From the NCBI GenBank assembly GCA_905178155.1, contig CAJINV010000004.1, positions 7,272,548-7,336,547 on the forward strand: a stretch of 64,000 bases of DNA. The letters run 5' to 3'. Each line of letters starts with the position of its first letter. Position 1 is the stretch's first letter. Origin of the DNA: Amoebophrya sp. A120 (lineage: Eukaryota; Sar; Dinophyceae; Syndiniales; Amoebophryaceae). Position numbers and translations under genes: made by a program. Below are positions 47,203-58,200 of this stretch, piece by piece. The notes under the pieces were generated by a model that did not search any database, was not told the origin of the DNA, and worked only from the letters and a program-made list of their open reading frames with translations.

Positions 47203-47908
47203 TTTCTTTCGACACAGAAGTAGTAAAAACGTAAAAATGTTGAGGGATCCAACATTTGTTCACAATACACCGAGTTGTGGAGAATCTGTACCATGTAGTA
47301 GTTTGTTCTCGGAGAAGCAGTGAGTGGATTTTGGTGGAAAGAAGTGACGCTTCATTTAGCGACGTGTTCAAAAGTGCTGGTGGGCACTAATTGCGATAAG
47401 ACCGAGGGAGGCAATTCGCGACGCTGGAGCGGTGTCACACACAGGGGGAACACAGTGGTGGACTAAACTTCGAAAGTGGTGGTAAAAACTCAAGGCTCAT
47501 GGTGCGCACCATAGATCATGGCTCGAGAGCTTCATCCTTCTGAAAATAACTGCGTGACCGCGCATTCTTGAGACGAAGCTTAGTTGATGATGTGCGCTCG
47601 TTTTACCTTTTGACGCTTTGTTGCATGGAGGCAGAGCCTTATTTTCTGTGTCTCCACCATGCACCAGGCGAAATCCACATCTACACTTGAAAAAATCATG
47701 CAAGGGATGCTAAAATGGAAATGCGTTTTTCTTTTTGTTTATCTTGGTTTTGTTTGAGTTCGTTTGTTGTTGTTTCGTCTACTTGCAAAGAGATAGTACT
47801 GGAAGATCATGACAACTTCGCCTAATAGGTAGGCGTATGGAAAATGTAACTCCACCTCGCAGACGCAGACGAGCAGTGACCTCCCTGTGGCCCTACGCAC
47901 AACACCTA
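47203..47908. other. Spacer between CPSII and PP2C genes
   Basis: About 700 bp, AT-rich, no introner or RNA gene recognised. It holds the 5' region of CPSII and the 3' region of the PP2C gene. Confidence 0.5.
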
Positions 47909-50900
47909 CTACAGCTTCATCACAACGCAGGTAATGTCGTCGTGAAAGCCGTCGTCCAGCTGCGCATTCCATCGCTTTTTCGCCTCTTCGTTAATCGCAC
48001 TGGCACCGGAGTGGAGCAACGGCCTGAGCTCTTCCACTTCCTCAAAGACGTCCCAAACCCCGTCGGTGGCGACACAGAGAATGTCGCCGCGCTTAGCGTC
48101 GAGGAGGCGGACCTGGGGTTATTTTCAAGATTTTTGCAAGAATGCACGCACTAGCGGCGAAGGCATGCTAGAGAGTTTCTTTTTGTTGTCGGTCTGTCAG
48201 ACACACAAGTAAGTAGTTGTCCTCATGCTGCTGCTACATTCAACAAACAAAACCTCCCAATTGTAGTAAATACATCCGGCATGCAGGTCACACCCTGTTC
48301 GTGCGCGTGCAAGTCGCCAAACACTCGGCTCATGTTCAGCGCTGGCCAGGTTTGCCCGGCTGTGACAATCCGCGGGTCCCAGGGTCTCACCGTGCCCTTG
48401 GAAACGTAGAAACTCTGAATTTCCGCCGTGCCTGCTTCCTCGATCCTGGCCTTCTCTTCCGGCGTGTCTGGCCGATGGTCCTTCGTCAACGCAGTGTGTG
48501 TGCCGTTGGCCTGTATAATTCATGTTTTTCTTTTTTTCATGCGCATAATTATTGATGCGTTCCTGAGCTTGTCATCATGCTGTACTGCGATACCAAAGGA
48601 AAAAAATCCTACCCGGAAGAGCACCGCCTTGCCGTCCCCTATGTGTCCAATCAGAATCCACGGATCGACGGGGCCGTCGCCTTTCAGGATCATCGTTGCG
48701 GTCGTGCCGGACTCCCTTGCATCAAGCTCCGCCGGGAAAACGCCCTCGCCGTCGACGTACTCTTGCAGCGTCTTCACAGTGAGGCACTCCAGGGTCTGAT
48801 AGAACACATTTTTGTCTATCTTCGTCACTCATGCGCTGCTGCGTTCTATCTTGATCTTGTATCAGAAGAAAACGAAAAGTTATTCAAGTATCATTCTGCA
48901 TGATGCAGCAGGAAGTAGCCTGCAGCTTCTCTTTTCAATTGTCACTTTCACTCTATTGCATGAAGATGGAACCTCCACAACAACCATGATATTACCTCGT
49001 GCATCTGTTCAAAGGTGGCTTCCATGCATCCGCCCAGCCCCCGCAGCTCTTTGATGTTGTTGTCCAAATAGCCCGGGCCTTTCGGGTGAATATCGGCGCT
49101 GATCTTCCCCAAATTTTCGACCAACAACTTCACCATCAGGTTGGTCACCACTTGGCTTGTCACCTCCCCGAATTTCCCGTGGCCGTCGTAGACGCCGCAG
49201 ATTTTCAAATCTCCCCACTGCTTTGTCGGGTAGTGGAGGAATGACCAGGCGTCGTGGTTCGGCGTGCCCTCTTTGTGGCCTTTCCTGCACGAGATGCTGC
49301 AGTTTCCCTTTTCCTTTAGCAGCTGTTGGATGGAACTCAGGCTTATGCTGTTCCCACTCGCTTATGCATTGCAAATATGTAGTCTGAGTCTGGAAGTAGA
49401 TCGCCAGGTTTGGCATGCATATTTTGCATGGCACAGGATGCCTGTAATGCACGACCTAGCATCACAGATTTGTAGAGGGCTTCCTGATGCCTATTCCGCA
49501 TGAGAAGTGCCCCCTCCGCGTAGCAAGAACTGGACTCCTGTTGCTGGTCATGCAATACAAAGCTTTTCAGAATCCAAACACAGCATCACAAGTTGCTTTG
49601 TTCCAGACCCAGACATATTTGCATTTGATATCGCTTCCGTCGCCAGTTTTCTCGACTCCTCCGGGATGAAACTATCCTGTTTGGACGTCGAGCTGGTGAC
49701 TTGGAAGTGCTATCCTGTGCAAAAGTATCGCACTCGTAGTTGTAATTGCAGTCATGCATTACAAATCATTTCCTTAAGGTAAATCCGCATTACAAATTTG
49801 ATTTCCCATGCTAAGAAAATTTGTAAATGCATTTTTACGAGTACGATGCTTGTTTTGCAATTCATAAGTACTCTTTTTCGGCGAAACTGGGTTTCTTGCC
49901 GAGCTCCGAGTCGATGTTGCTGCGCACCCACCACATGGGCTCGACTGGTGGTCGTGCTGGGGGTTTTTTACTACTTACTGCGGGTGGAGGAGCCCCAGCA
50001 GGTTGTGAAGATTTTGGCTTCGACGGTTGCGACGCCGATTTCGTCTCAAATTCTGGGACGACGCTCAGTGCGCGGGTGGACGCTGCGGAGAAAGGTGCAA
50101 GTTGCTCTGGTGCACCAGCTAGGGAGCCGTCCGCCCGCATGGGAGGTAAGGCAGCTCGGGCACGCGACATGGACCGCAGAAGTGGTTGGGACGACTGATT
50201 TCAGTGTCGCGGTGATGTTGATGTCACGAAGAAGAGTTTCGATTTTCATTTTGCCTTTGGCCGAGTTTTGAAATATTTCTATATCACGAGATCGACGTTT
50301 CGAAAATGTAGTAGTAGTCATTCCTAACAGGCGCGGAATCGAGAAACGTCACAGTATGATCTCCCACGCCACCAAACACTTTTTGAGTACTTACCTCCAC
50401 TGCACCTAAAGCCGACCACAGCGTGGACCCGGCCCAGGAAACCACGCTCGCAAACCCCTCTTCCTGGTCCGTAGAGTAGGATCTCGGCGCTGATCGGGCG
50501 GTGTTGCCGACGACTAGGTGGTCTGTTTCCCTTAGAAATTTGTCGATGTCCGGGCTCAGTGGAACAGAACCTGTTCCGTGATCCGCGGATATCGAGTGTT
50601 TTGATGTTGAGTTTTGTTCCTCCAACAGCGGTTTTGGTTTTATTTCTGGTGCCGCACTGCTGGAGCTGCTGCTGCCACCAAAGTAGGATTCGAACCCGAG
50701 CAAACCCGACACCGTGCTCAGATCATTGACCATCTTCGTTGGCGGGCCGTCCTGCGTGTTCACGATCGTGGTCGCGGGAACGTCAGGCGTCGATAGAGGT
50801 AGTTCAAACGCCGGGGAGGTGCTTGCGTTCCTGTCGAACAGGTCTGGCTGCGGCCAGAGGTCGGTCAACTCCGCTTGCATCAGCCGCTCGTAGTTCGCGA

Positions 50901-51697
50901 GAGTCTGTTGAGGACTTTGCAAAATAATGTTTTTCGTGCACTATCAACATACAATAATCTTCACAACAACTACGTCACACATCATCGATGCAGCATCTAG
51001 TTTGTATTGCAAGGTTCAATTCGAAGTCAAATCTATAGCTATACCTCCTTCCACTCATCTAGCCCTCCAGCCGGTTTCTTCCACAGTCCCTGGGACGCGT
51101 CGACCGGCGGCGGCGCGGAAAAATCGTAGGTGTACTTCCCATAGTCTATGAAAGTGCACAACTCCCCCTCCCCCTCACTTGTATTGCATGAACAGCATGA
51201 CAAGCGCCAGCAAGAATACCGGTTTTGCATGACAAATTCGGACAGGAGTGTTGCGCTATTTGGGCTGCCAGAACTTGTCATGCAAACAGTGCCTAGCGCC
51301 AAGGCGTCAATCAGGTATTTTGCATGACAAATGAGGGGGAGGAGGAGTTGTGCATTTTCATATAGTCCACATTCATGCTAGAACTCGTCGCGCTTGACGG
51401 CGGCCCGGTCGGGTCTTGCTCCTTCTCAAGAAGATTTGATGTCGCGCCGGCGAAGCCTCCTCCTCCACCATCCACTTTCGCGCCAAATTCCAACTTTGCC
51501 GCCGCGTACGTGTTGTTGCTCTGCACAAATTGCGGACCCGGGTCTGGCGGCGCTGAGTAGAATTGAAACGGCTGCGCCGTGAAACTGGCGGAAAGCTTCG
51601 GCATGCCGGGAACACCGAGGGAGGGACGGTTTATCTGGCCGGTAGTTGTCGCACCTCCTGCTCCGCCACTGGTAGTGCTGGGAAAAAGCACAGACAT
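47909..51697 (-). CDS. PP2C-type Ser/Thr protein phosphatase
   Basis: Metal-dependent protein phosphatase. ATG 51697 starts a long, Ser/Gly/Pro-rich N-terminal region (MSVLFPSTTSGGAGG) that runs to about 49.4 kb. The catalytic domain follows: PNHDAWSFLHY, then the metal-binding ICGVYDGHGKFGEV (49.2 kb), ILIGHIGDGKAVLFR (48.65 kb), MSRVFGDLHAHEQGV (48.3 kb), LCVATDGVWDVFEEVEE, and DGFHDDITCVVMKL, ending at TAG 47911-47909. The key Asp residues in DGHG, DGVWD and DDIT are present. Introners F-3, A-23 and B-11 lie in or next to the N-terminal region. At least four ordinary introns (near 50.92-51.05, 48.85-48.99, 48.49-48.6 and 48.12-48.27 kb) split the rest. Exon choice at 49.9-50.4 kb is uncertain. 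Substrate unknown. Confidence 0.85.
49363..49630. mobile_element. Introner B-11
   Basis: Family B, 268 bp. Perfect TSD TCGCT at 49358-49362 and 49631-49635. PP2C gene, between the SRKLATEA exon and the exon leading to PNHDAWSFLHY. Confidence 0.9.
49711..49865. mobile_element. Introner A-23
   Basis: Family A, 155 bp, minus-type orientation. 6-bp TSD with one mismatch: AAGTGC 49705-49710, AAGTAC 49866-49871. PP2C gene. Confidence 0.87.
51147..51361. mobile_element. Introner F-3
   Basis: Family F, 215 bp. Perfect 6-bp TSD ATAGTC at 51141-51146 and 51362-51367. Joins SSSMNVDY to GKYTYDFSAPPP in the PP2C gene. Confidence 0.9.
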
Positions 51698-52348
51698 CTT
51701 TCTCCGTGCGTCGTGGCCGCGGCGGGATCGGCACTAGTACGTGCCGTGTCGCTATCTTAGCCCTCTTGTTTTCATCCACTGGTATTGTCAGGTCTGAACA
51801 TTTTTCTACCGCAGCCTATATTCGCTTCGCTTTGAGTTTGATTAGTTTCATTTGCTCGTGGTGTTCAACTAAAGCTCTCAACAGCGGGCCAGAACCGATG
51901 GCACGAAGAAGAAAAGACGAACAAAAAATAACATATGAGAAGATAAACGCTAACAAACAGGATGAAAAAACGCGAATAATTCGTACTCGTAGTCCGAAAT
52001 CTACAATAAATGTCTTACGACCCCGACCGCCTGCACGTATTCTACTGACAGATTTGTGAGCAGAGCTCGTTCTCTCACACACACGTTGGAGACAGAGAAA
52101 ACTACACAACAGCTGCACAATGAACAGATGCAAATCTGGTAAAAACCACAGACCCTTGCAGTTACCCGGAGGCCAACGCCAACATTGGTAATGCGCTGCG
52201 TAATACTAACAGCGCGCGTCGTGCCTTTATTCAAGTGTTGCATAGAAGTGACATCTGTTCTTGAAGGACAGAGAGTAGTTCGGAAACCAGCAATTTAGCG
52301 CTTCTATTCGTACGTCCTTGATTTGTTAAAAATTTCCTCCGCACATTG
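51698..52348. other. Spacer between two genes
   Basis: About 650 bp, no introner or RNA gene recognised. It holds the upstream region of the PP2C gene and the 3' region of the helical-repeat gene. Confidence 0.5.
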
Positions 52349-55300
52349 TCATCGATCTACTGCGATCTCCTGCCACCGTTCCTCTTCATGTTGGCCTTGA
52401 GTTGTACTGATCATTCCAACAAGCTGCTCATGCAGAGGTCTCACCACCTTCTCCTCAAAAACCCTTCCGAGGTCGTAACATTTTCGTTCGATTGCGAAAG
52501 AAAGTTCCTCCAGTTGCGCTGCGCTTAATTTCGCTTTGCTGTACTCGGCGAAGACGCACAGATCCAGCAAAGGCAGGTCTTTGAAGCTGCCGATGTGGTT
52601 TGCGAGGATGAGATTCTGCAGAGTCGACGTTTCCATTGGACTAGAGGCTGGTGGTGGTCGCGTAGAAGTAGTTCTAGTTGTGCCAGTAGTAGTTCCTGCG
52701 GCAGGCTGCTCGACATCGCTCAACATCATCGACAGGAGGTTCAGAAGCTTCAGTGCCTGCGCCGACGTGAAATTGTGCAGGTTTTCCGCAATCAGGGGCA
52801 GGAGCGAGTGTAGTCTTGAACAAGGTTGTACCAAAAACTCTTGTTCCGCGTGATGGTTTTCTCCCGGGGTCCCACAAGTTCGCTCCACCGCACTCACCCC
52901 CTTCAATATGCACAGAATCACTTCAGCAATCTCCGTGTTGTCGGGCTGTACAAGTAAACTTGCTTGAGCAGGAGCTAGATCTCCCGGCGAAACCGCGACC
53001 ACCGGCGAGTCACTTCTCGCTTGATTCATCTTCGTGGCAGCAAACGCGGTGACTTCCTCTTCCTCTAAAGTGGTCGTGGTTGCTTGTTTTCTGCCACCGC
53101 GGTTCTTCTCGACATTCCTCATTCTCTCCGCTCGCATCTCCAGCAATTCCCGCTCTAGTTTTTCCGTTGCCAAATCCACAACGCGCGTCGCGAAAGCGAG
53201 CGCGCCGGTCGTGGTCTCCACTCGACGTCCGGAAGATGCAGGAACAGCTTGTTCTTCCGGTTGTAAAAGTTCTGTTGGAAAAATGTTCGCTAAGGAAAGC
53301 ACTGCCAGGTCGGTGAGGGACAAATCGTCTACCTTTGTCAAAAGCTCCTTCTCGATCGACTCCACTACACTGTCGACGCCGGGTCCGGAAAGAAACGTGG
53401 GAACCGCGATCGGGCCGAAAGAAATATTACCCGCGCCCGTGGTGTTGTCTGCAGCATCAGAAGATGACTGTTCGTGGTTGAGCAAACCAGACTCCTGCGC
53501 CTTCAGCAGCCGTCTTGGTTCCGGCCCAGAAGAGAGTTTGCGAAGTTCGGAGCGGATCGCCGTGCTACTGTAGGACGGAGCAGAAAGAGACGCGCTTGTT
53601 CCACCGACGTGAGCAGGAGGTCGCGATAATTTTTGACCAGCATAATAATCACCTTCTCTCGCCGCAAACGCGGTCCGCAGTAATGCCAGCTCCGACGCGT
53701 TCAATTGTGACAGCCGTTTCAGCAATGTGTTTGCGTACATTTCAAAGTCAGAAAAGCGGAAGATGCAGTGTGCCAACCTGGCCAAATCCATAGGTTTACA
53801 CTGCCGGGTCCGCGCGACCAGCTTGTGGCTAAGCTCGACGGCGAGATGAGGCAAGTTGGTTGTTGTACTAGTAGTGCTGGTCAATTGGAGTTGCGAAGAT
53901 GTTGTTCCACCGCCAGGACCTGCGCCGCAAGTGACTGCTCCTGCTGCTGCGCTCCTTTGCAAAAAAAACGCGCATTCCGTCGCGGCCGCCATGCTCATCC
54001 TCGGCAAAACTTTCGGATCCAGAAGTGCCTCTTTCAATTTCGCCGAGCACGTTTCAATCGCTTTTTGTAACAAGCGGTCGAAGGTATTGATATTACCGTT
54101 TGAATATGATGCTCCATTGGTTGATGCGCTCCTGCTCTCCAATTGCGCCAGCGCGCGGCACAGCGGGCGGAATTCGTCTGCCTTCAAAGAATCCATCTTC
54201 GTTTCGAAGGTTTGCAGCAGGACCAGCATCAGCTCCCGACAAGCGGAATCTGTTATAGTTTGGAGTTCGAATTTGCAATCTTATTTGGCCGTTGTCCTCA
54301 ATTGAGGAGCTGCTTCTGCTTTTTTGACTCAGGTCGACAGAAGACGGATCCTCGAGCAGAAGATTCCAGAAGCACATGTCAGGGCGATGAAGGATGAATT
54401 GGTAGAAGGTTCATCACTGCTTTGGTCAGAAGCAGAACTGAACTTTAGGTTGTCATCATGGAGGGTGCTCAGGATCTCACAACTTTTGTGATCTTCGCAG
54501 TGGTCATGCAAGAACTGTAATTCAGCAAGTCCTACCTGGCTGCGGCGTTACTTCTCAGGGCGATGAAGGATGAATGGTTTAAAGGTTCGTCATCTGCATC
54601 GGAAGCAGAACTGAACTTTAGGTTGTCATCATAGAAGATGCGTGGTCGAGAAGATGGACATCAAAAGGATACAACACCACACAAGCAAGGTAGAGGAAAT
54701 TGTGTGCCACTAAAATTGACACGACACCGAGACGAAGCGGATGTCGAGACACCCAGCAGCTTTTTTATTGTAGGACAACTTTTGACTCGCGGCACCCATG
54801 GAATAAAGTAATTCAAGTGCCGGAGCTTCGAAGTGTCCGTGTGAACGTGAAATAATTTGCAGCTGTGAAGTAATTCGCAGCTCTTTCTGAAACATCTGAT
54901 CACTTCCTGTTGATCCGACACAGACGGAATGTCGCCACGACACCCAGATCATCGGAGGGGTGGAGAGGCGGCAAAATGCGATGAAACCAAAACAAGCTTG
55001 AAAATGGTCATGCTGCAGGTCAACGCTAATCAACATCAAGCTGAATGAACAATTTACCGTCTCCTTCCGAAAAATCCGCAGCGAACTCGCCCAACTGGAA
55101 TCTCCTTTCCTCGTCGAGCGCCACCACCACCTCCAGTAGTACCGCCTGCTTATGCAGTGCAAAAGGATTTTTGGACTAGCAGATATAGCATCACAAATTC
55201 GATCAGTATGAAAAGTGAAATTTGTAATGCGGGATTACCCTTGAGAAATAGATTTGTGATGCATGAATGCCGTAAACATAAATTAGTACTACGAGGAATC

Positions 55301-56480
55301 CGGTACTTTTGCACTGCATACTGCTCCTCCACGGCCAACGCTGCCCCGAGATCCCGGCTGGCCAGCTTATGCATTGCAAATCTGTCTGGGTCTGGAAACT
55401 TGTGATGCTGGGCGGCGTATCGTGAGGAGGCCACAAGTGCTGGAGCAACATGACAAGTCTCTGAGCTTCTAGGTGTTGCCTATTCTGCATGACAAACTGC
55501 GTCTCTGCATGACAGAAGAGTGGGGCTCTTGGGTAACGTCCATGACAGATTTAAGGGTCATGCCAGAGAAGCATGACAAACATGCATTCTTCCAGACCCA
55601 GACATATTTGCACTTGATACAGCTGGTCGCAACACAACTCGCACACTTCCAAATGATTCAGCTGGTACAGCAACGCGCACAGCTTCGACAAGTCGTCTGG
55701 GGGGGTATCATCCCTCACGTGCAGCAATTCCGCAACGTGGGACACGAGTTTCTTCTCGAACTTCTCGTACCGGAACCGCGGGGAAGAAGTTAATGCTTCG
55801 AAAACGACGTTGGTCTGTTTGATGTTTAAATACTGCAGCCTCCTTTGTATCCTCCCGACAAACGTGCAGAAAAATTGCGTATCGAAAAAGTCCGCTCTTG
55901 CGAAGGCCCGGAAAATGTAGCAAAGGTCCGGCTCGACAGTTTTCAAAGAGAGTTGTTGTGCCCGCCAAGAGAACTGTTCCCACATGTGCTGGTGTTTGAT
56001 CCCGATGACGTTTTCAGTTACACATTTGTCTAGAATCACGGCGAGTGTCACTGCGTCCATCTGCTCCGTGTAGAGACTACCGCCACGCAAGTCGTATTTC
56101 GTGACATCTGGGAAACCCATGAATGTGGCTGGGGCTATCCTCCGCTCCCGCCACCACTCCTTTTCCCGGTGCTCCCGATGCATGGCGAACCGGTCCATCA
56201 AAGGTCGAGGTTGGCGAATCCGGTGGTTCTGCAGAGACCAGGATTTGCGGCCGACTGGGACGTAGAAACGGACTTGCTGCACGTGGTAATATGGCGCTTT
56301 GTTGAAGAAGCCGCTGACATGTTGAGATGTCGTCGAGCCGCTTGGGCATGAAGAACTGCTCAACGGACAATAATGAGAGCGGGTACTAGTGGTCGCTGAC
56401 CTCCGCATGGCAAACGCAGAAGAGCTTGATGACGGCGCGTGGCTCGTCACACAAAGACGAAATCCGGGATCCAACGTCAT
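52349..56480 (-). CDS. Putative organellar helical-repeat protein (heptatricopeptide/FASTK-like)
   Basis: ATG 56480 begins an N-terminus with basic and Ser-rich features (AMRRSATTSTRSHY) that could target mitochondria. Repeated helical units follow, with the alternating Leu/Ala pattern seen in RNA-binding heptatricopeptide or FASTK-type proteins: AVTLAVILDKCVTEN, TVEPDLCYIFRAFARADFFD, TPPDDLSKLCALLYQLNHLE, then in the large last exon (54.25-52.35 kb) KPMDLARLAHCIFRFSDFEM and NASELALLRTAFAAREGDYY. I see no clear RAP domain at the C-terminus (HEEERWQEIAVDR). Introners B-12 and A-24 interrupt the first half. The join between about 55.05 and 54.25 kb is not resolved: the region is repetitive and may be a long intron, or this may be two genes, the second starting at ATG 54229. 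Confidence 0.55.
54379..54640. repeat. Imperfect direct repeat of about 85 bp
   Basis: Two copies, about 54379-54465 and 54557-54640. Each starts with AGGGCGATGAAGGATGAAT and contains AGCAGAACTGAACTTTAGGT, then GTTGTCATCAT. A further pair of short related stretches (GACACCCAG near 54746 and 54939) follows. It is unlike the introners: no TIRs. It lies in the unresolved gap of the helical-repeat gene. Confidence 0.75.
55151..55320. mobile_element. Introner A-24
   Basis: Family A, 170 bp, plus-type orientation, with diverged TIRs (the GTATCGTACTCG part is largely lost). Perfect TSD CTGCT at 55146-55150 and 55321-55325. Helical-repeat gene, between LGAALAVEEQ and AVLLEVVVALDEE. Confidence 0.83.
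55368..55619. mobile_element. Introner B-12
   Basis: Family B ends with the B' core. 252 bp. Perfect TSD CAGCT at 55363-55367 and 55620-55624. Helical-repeat gene, joining CELCCDQL to the KLASRDLGAA segment. Confidence 0.9.
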
Positions 56481-57275
56481 GGTGATTAATATTCTCGCGG
56501 ACTCTATTCAACAACCACAGATTGAAAAAACTTACCAGCAAGGGCAATCTTCACGTCGCGTCTCGCATGAGCAAAATGCCGCTGTACCCTCGTCACAGTG
56601 TGTCAATTACTAGGACTAAAGCAGTCCTTGTTCCCTAATCGGGTGGGCATCCGACCGATTGCAGCTGAGATGAACGATGAAAGAGCGCAGTGTTTTGAGA
56701 GACGAAACCGCACTCATGGAATCTGTAACATACCAATGTGGCACGAAGACGCGGGACAGAGAGATCCGAATGATCCGAAAGACTTCACCGAAGCTAAAGA
56801 CAAAGCATAAGCGCGCTCCGTTCCTTTAATCCGGACGCTTCGTCGACAGCGCCGCCAGTTACCGATTTTCATCCGGAGAAGTGCTGTCTCAGCCTGTTGC
56901 CGCAAAGATGAATCTAACAAATGGCTTGCGCAGCGTCGATGTGAGCAGTCAACACGCCCTGAAATGTGAACGACAACACTGGGACATCAGTAACGATAAG
57001 GAACACTCTGCTCTCTTTTCCATTTAATACAAGCTGCACTCCTGCTCAAGCAACTGGGCAGCTCTGTTTCTTTTTGTTGTTGGTCCACCTAAAACATAGG
57101 CACTAAAAGTTTGTCCTCGGGTTAAAGTTCAGCATCCTCTTTCTTGGGAGAAAATCATTCTAGATCTAAATCCGCGAGTTTTCTCAGCAGACCTAAATCC
57201 ACGAAGTTGTTCCCTCTCAATTACATCAACCAACATTCATAGTATGTTGGCGTGTGATTTCCTACAGTCCCTAAC
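56481..57275. other. Spacer between two genes
   Basis: About 800 bp without a supported gene, introner or RNA. It holds the 5' region of the helical-repeat gene and the 3' region of RPS15A. Confidence 0.5.
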
Positions 57276-58200
57276 TTAGAAGAAGAATCCGACGATCTTT
57301 CCACCGGTGTGCTTGCGACGGGCCTCCTCGTGGGTGAGCATGCCGTAGGTGGTGGTGAGCACCAAGTGGCCGAACTGACGAGACGGAAGGATGTCGGAAG
57401 CCAGCTGTTCGATCTGGGAAAGAGTGACGTCGAAACGCGGGGAGATCACGCCGCACTTGTTCAACCGACCGTTGAGGTTGATCACGATCTTGCCCGCACG
57501 GTGGTCATCGACAATCTCGAAGTCACCGATGTACTCGTGCTTCTGCATGCACTGCAGAAACTTGACGATCACCTGTAGGGAGTAGTGGAATTTAAAAATG
57601 TACGCGTTTATGTATTGCAAGGTAGGAAATGAACTACGAGTTCAATGTCACAACAACTCATTCTCTTGTTTCTCTCAGCGACCGATGGCAGCATGTTGGC
57701 GCAGTCGGGATCGTGGTTCCTATCTCACAGATCTAAAGATGGCAGACCGCATGCGAATCTCTGCTTTAAAACTTAATCTCCTTCTTCAACTTGTCATGCA
57801 AGGAAACAGTTACAAATGGAATTTGTGATGCGAAAAACGACTATACCTTGGAGGACGGCTTGATCAGGACCTGGCGCTTTCCCCGCTTTTCGGCGTTCAC
57901 GATGCTGTTCAAGCAATCGTTCAAGACGGATACCTATGGATTGTAAAAGTGTCTGGGTCTGGAAGATTGGAACTTGTCATGCTAGCTTTCCATACCTAGA
58001 AAATCTGTATTGCATAACCAACAAAAGTCGTAGCCTTCTTTGTCGTGCAAAAGCGCAGTTTCTCATGCGGATTGCCTATGAGAAAGCGTTTTGGAAAGTT
58101 GTCATGCCGGACTGCATTCGGAAGCGTTTTTATTATGCACATTTTAGCATCACAAGTTTCCAGACCCAGACATTTTTACTATCCATAAAACCTTCACCAT
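57276..58200 (-). CDS. RPS15A: Ribosomal protein uS8 (RPS15A), cytosolic 40S subunit
   Basis: Three exons: 58200-58192 (only MVK), 57933-57847 and 57572-57276, giving 130 residues, exactly the family length. Conserved blocks are [55 protein letters not shown], and the C-terminal [18 protein letters not shown]. The first intron is introner B-13, here with a canonical GT-AG: MVK to [11 protein letters not shown]. The second intron (57846-57573) is ordinary GT-AG with acceptor CCCTACAG, and includes a stray GCATCACAAATTCC-like box. This is the most secure gene model in the window and calibrates introner splicing against a highly conserved protein. Confidence 0.96.
57936..58189. mobile_element. 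Introner B-13 (in RPS15A)
   Basis: Family B, about 254 bp. 4-bp TSD ACCT at 57932-57935 and 58190-58193 (AGGT on the coding strand). The TSD itself gives AG|GT at both edges, so the intron is GT-AG. It leaves a first coding exon of nine nucleotides. Confidence 0.9.

Noticed and set aside
661-58189. CRISPR array or bacterial-type palindromic repeats
   Set aside because: The repeats are paired inverted ends of discrete elements with TSDs inside eukaryotic exons, not regularly spaced direct repeats.
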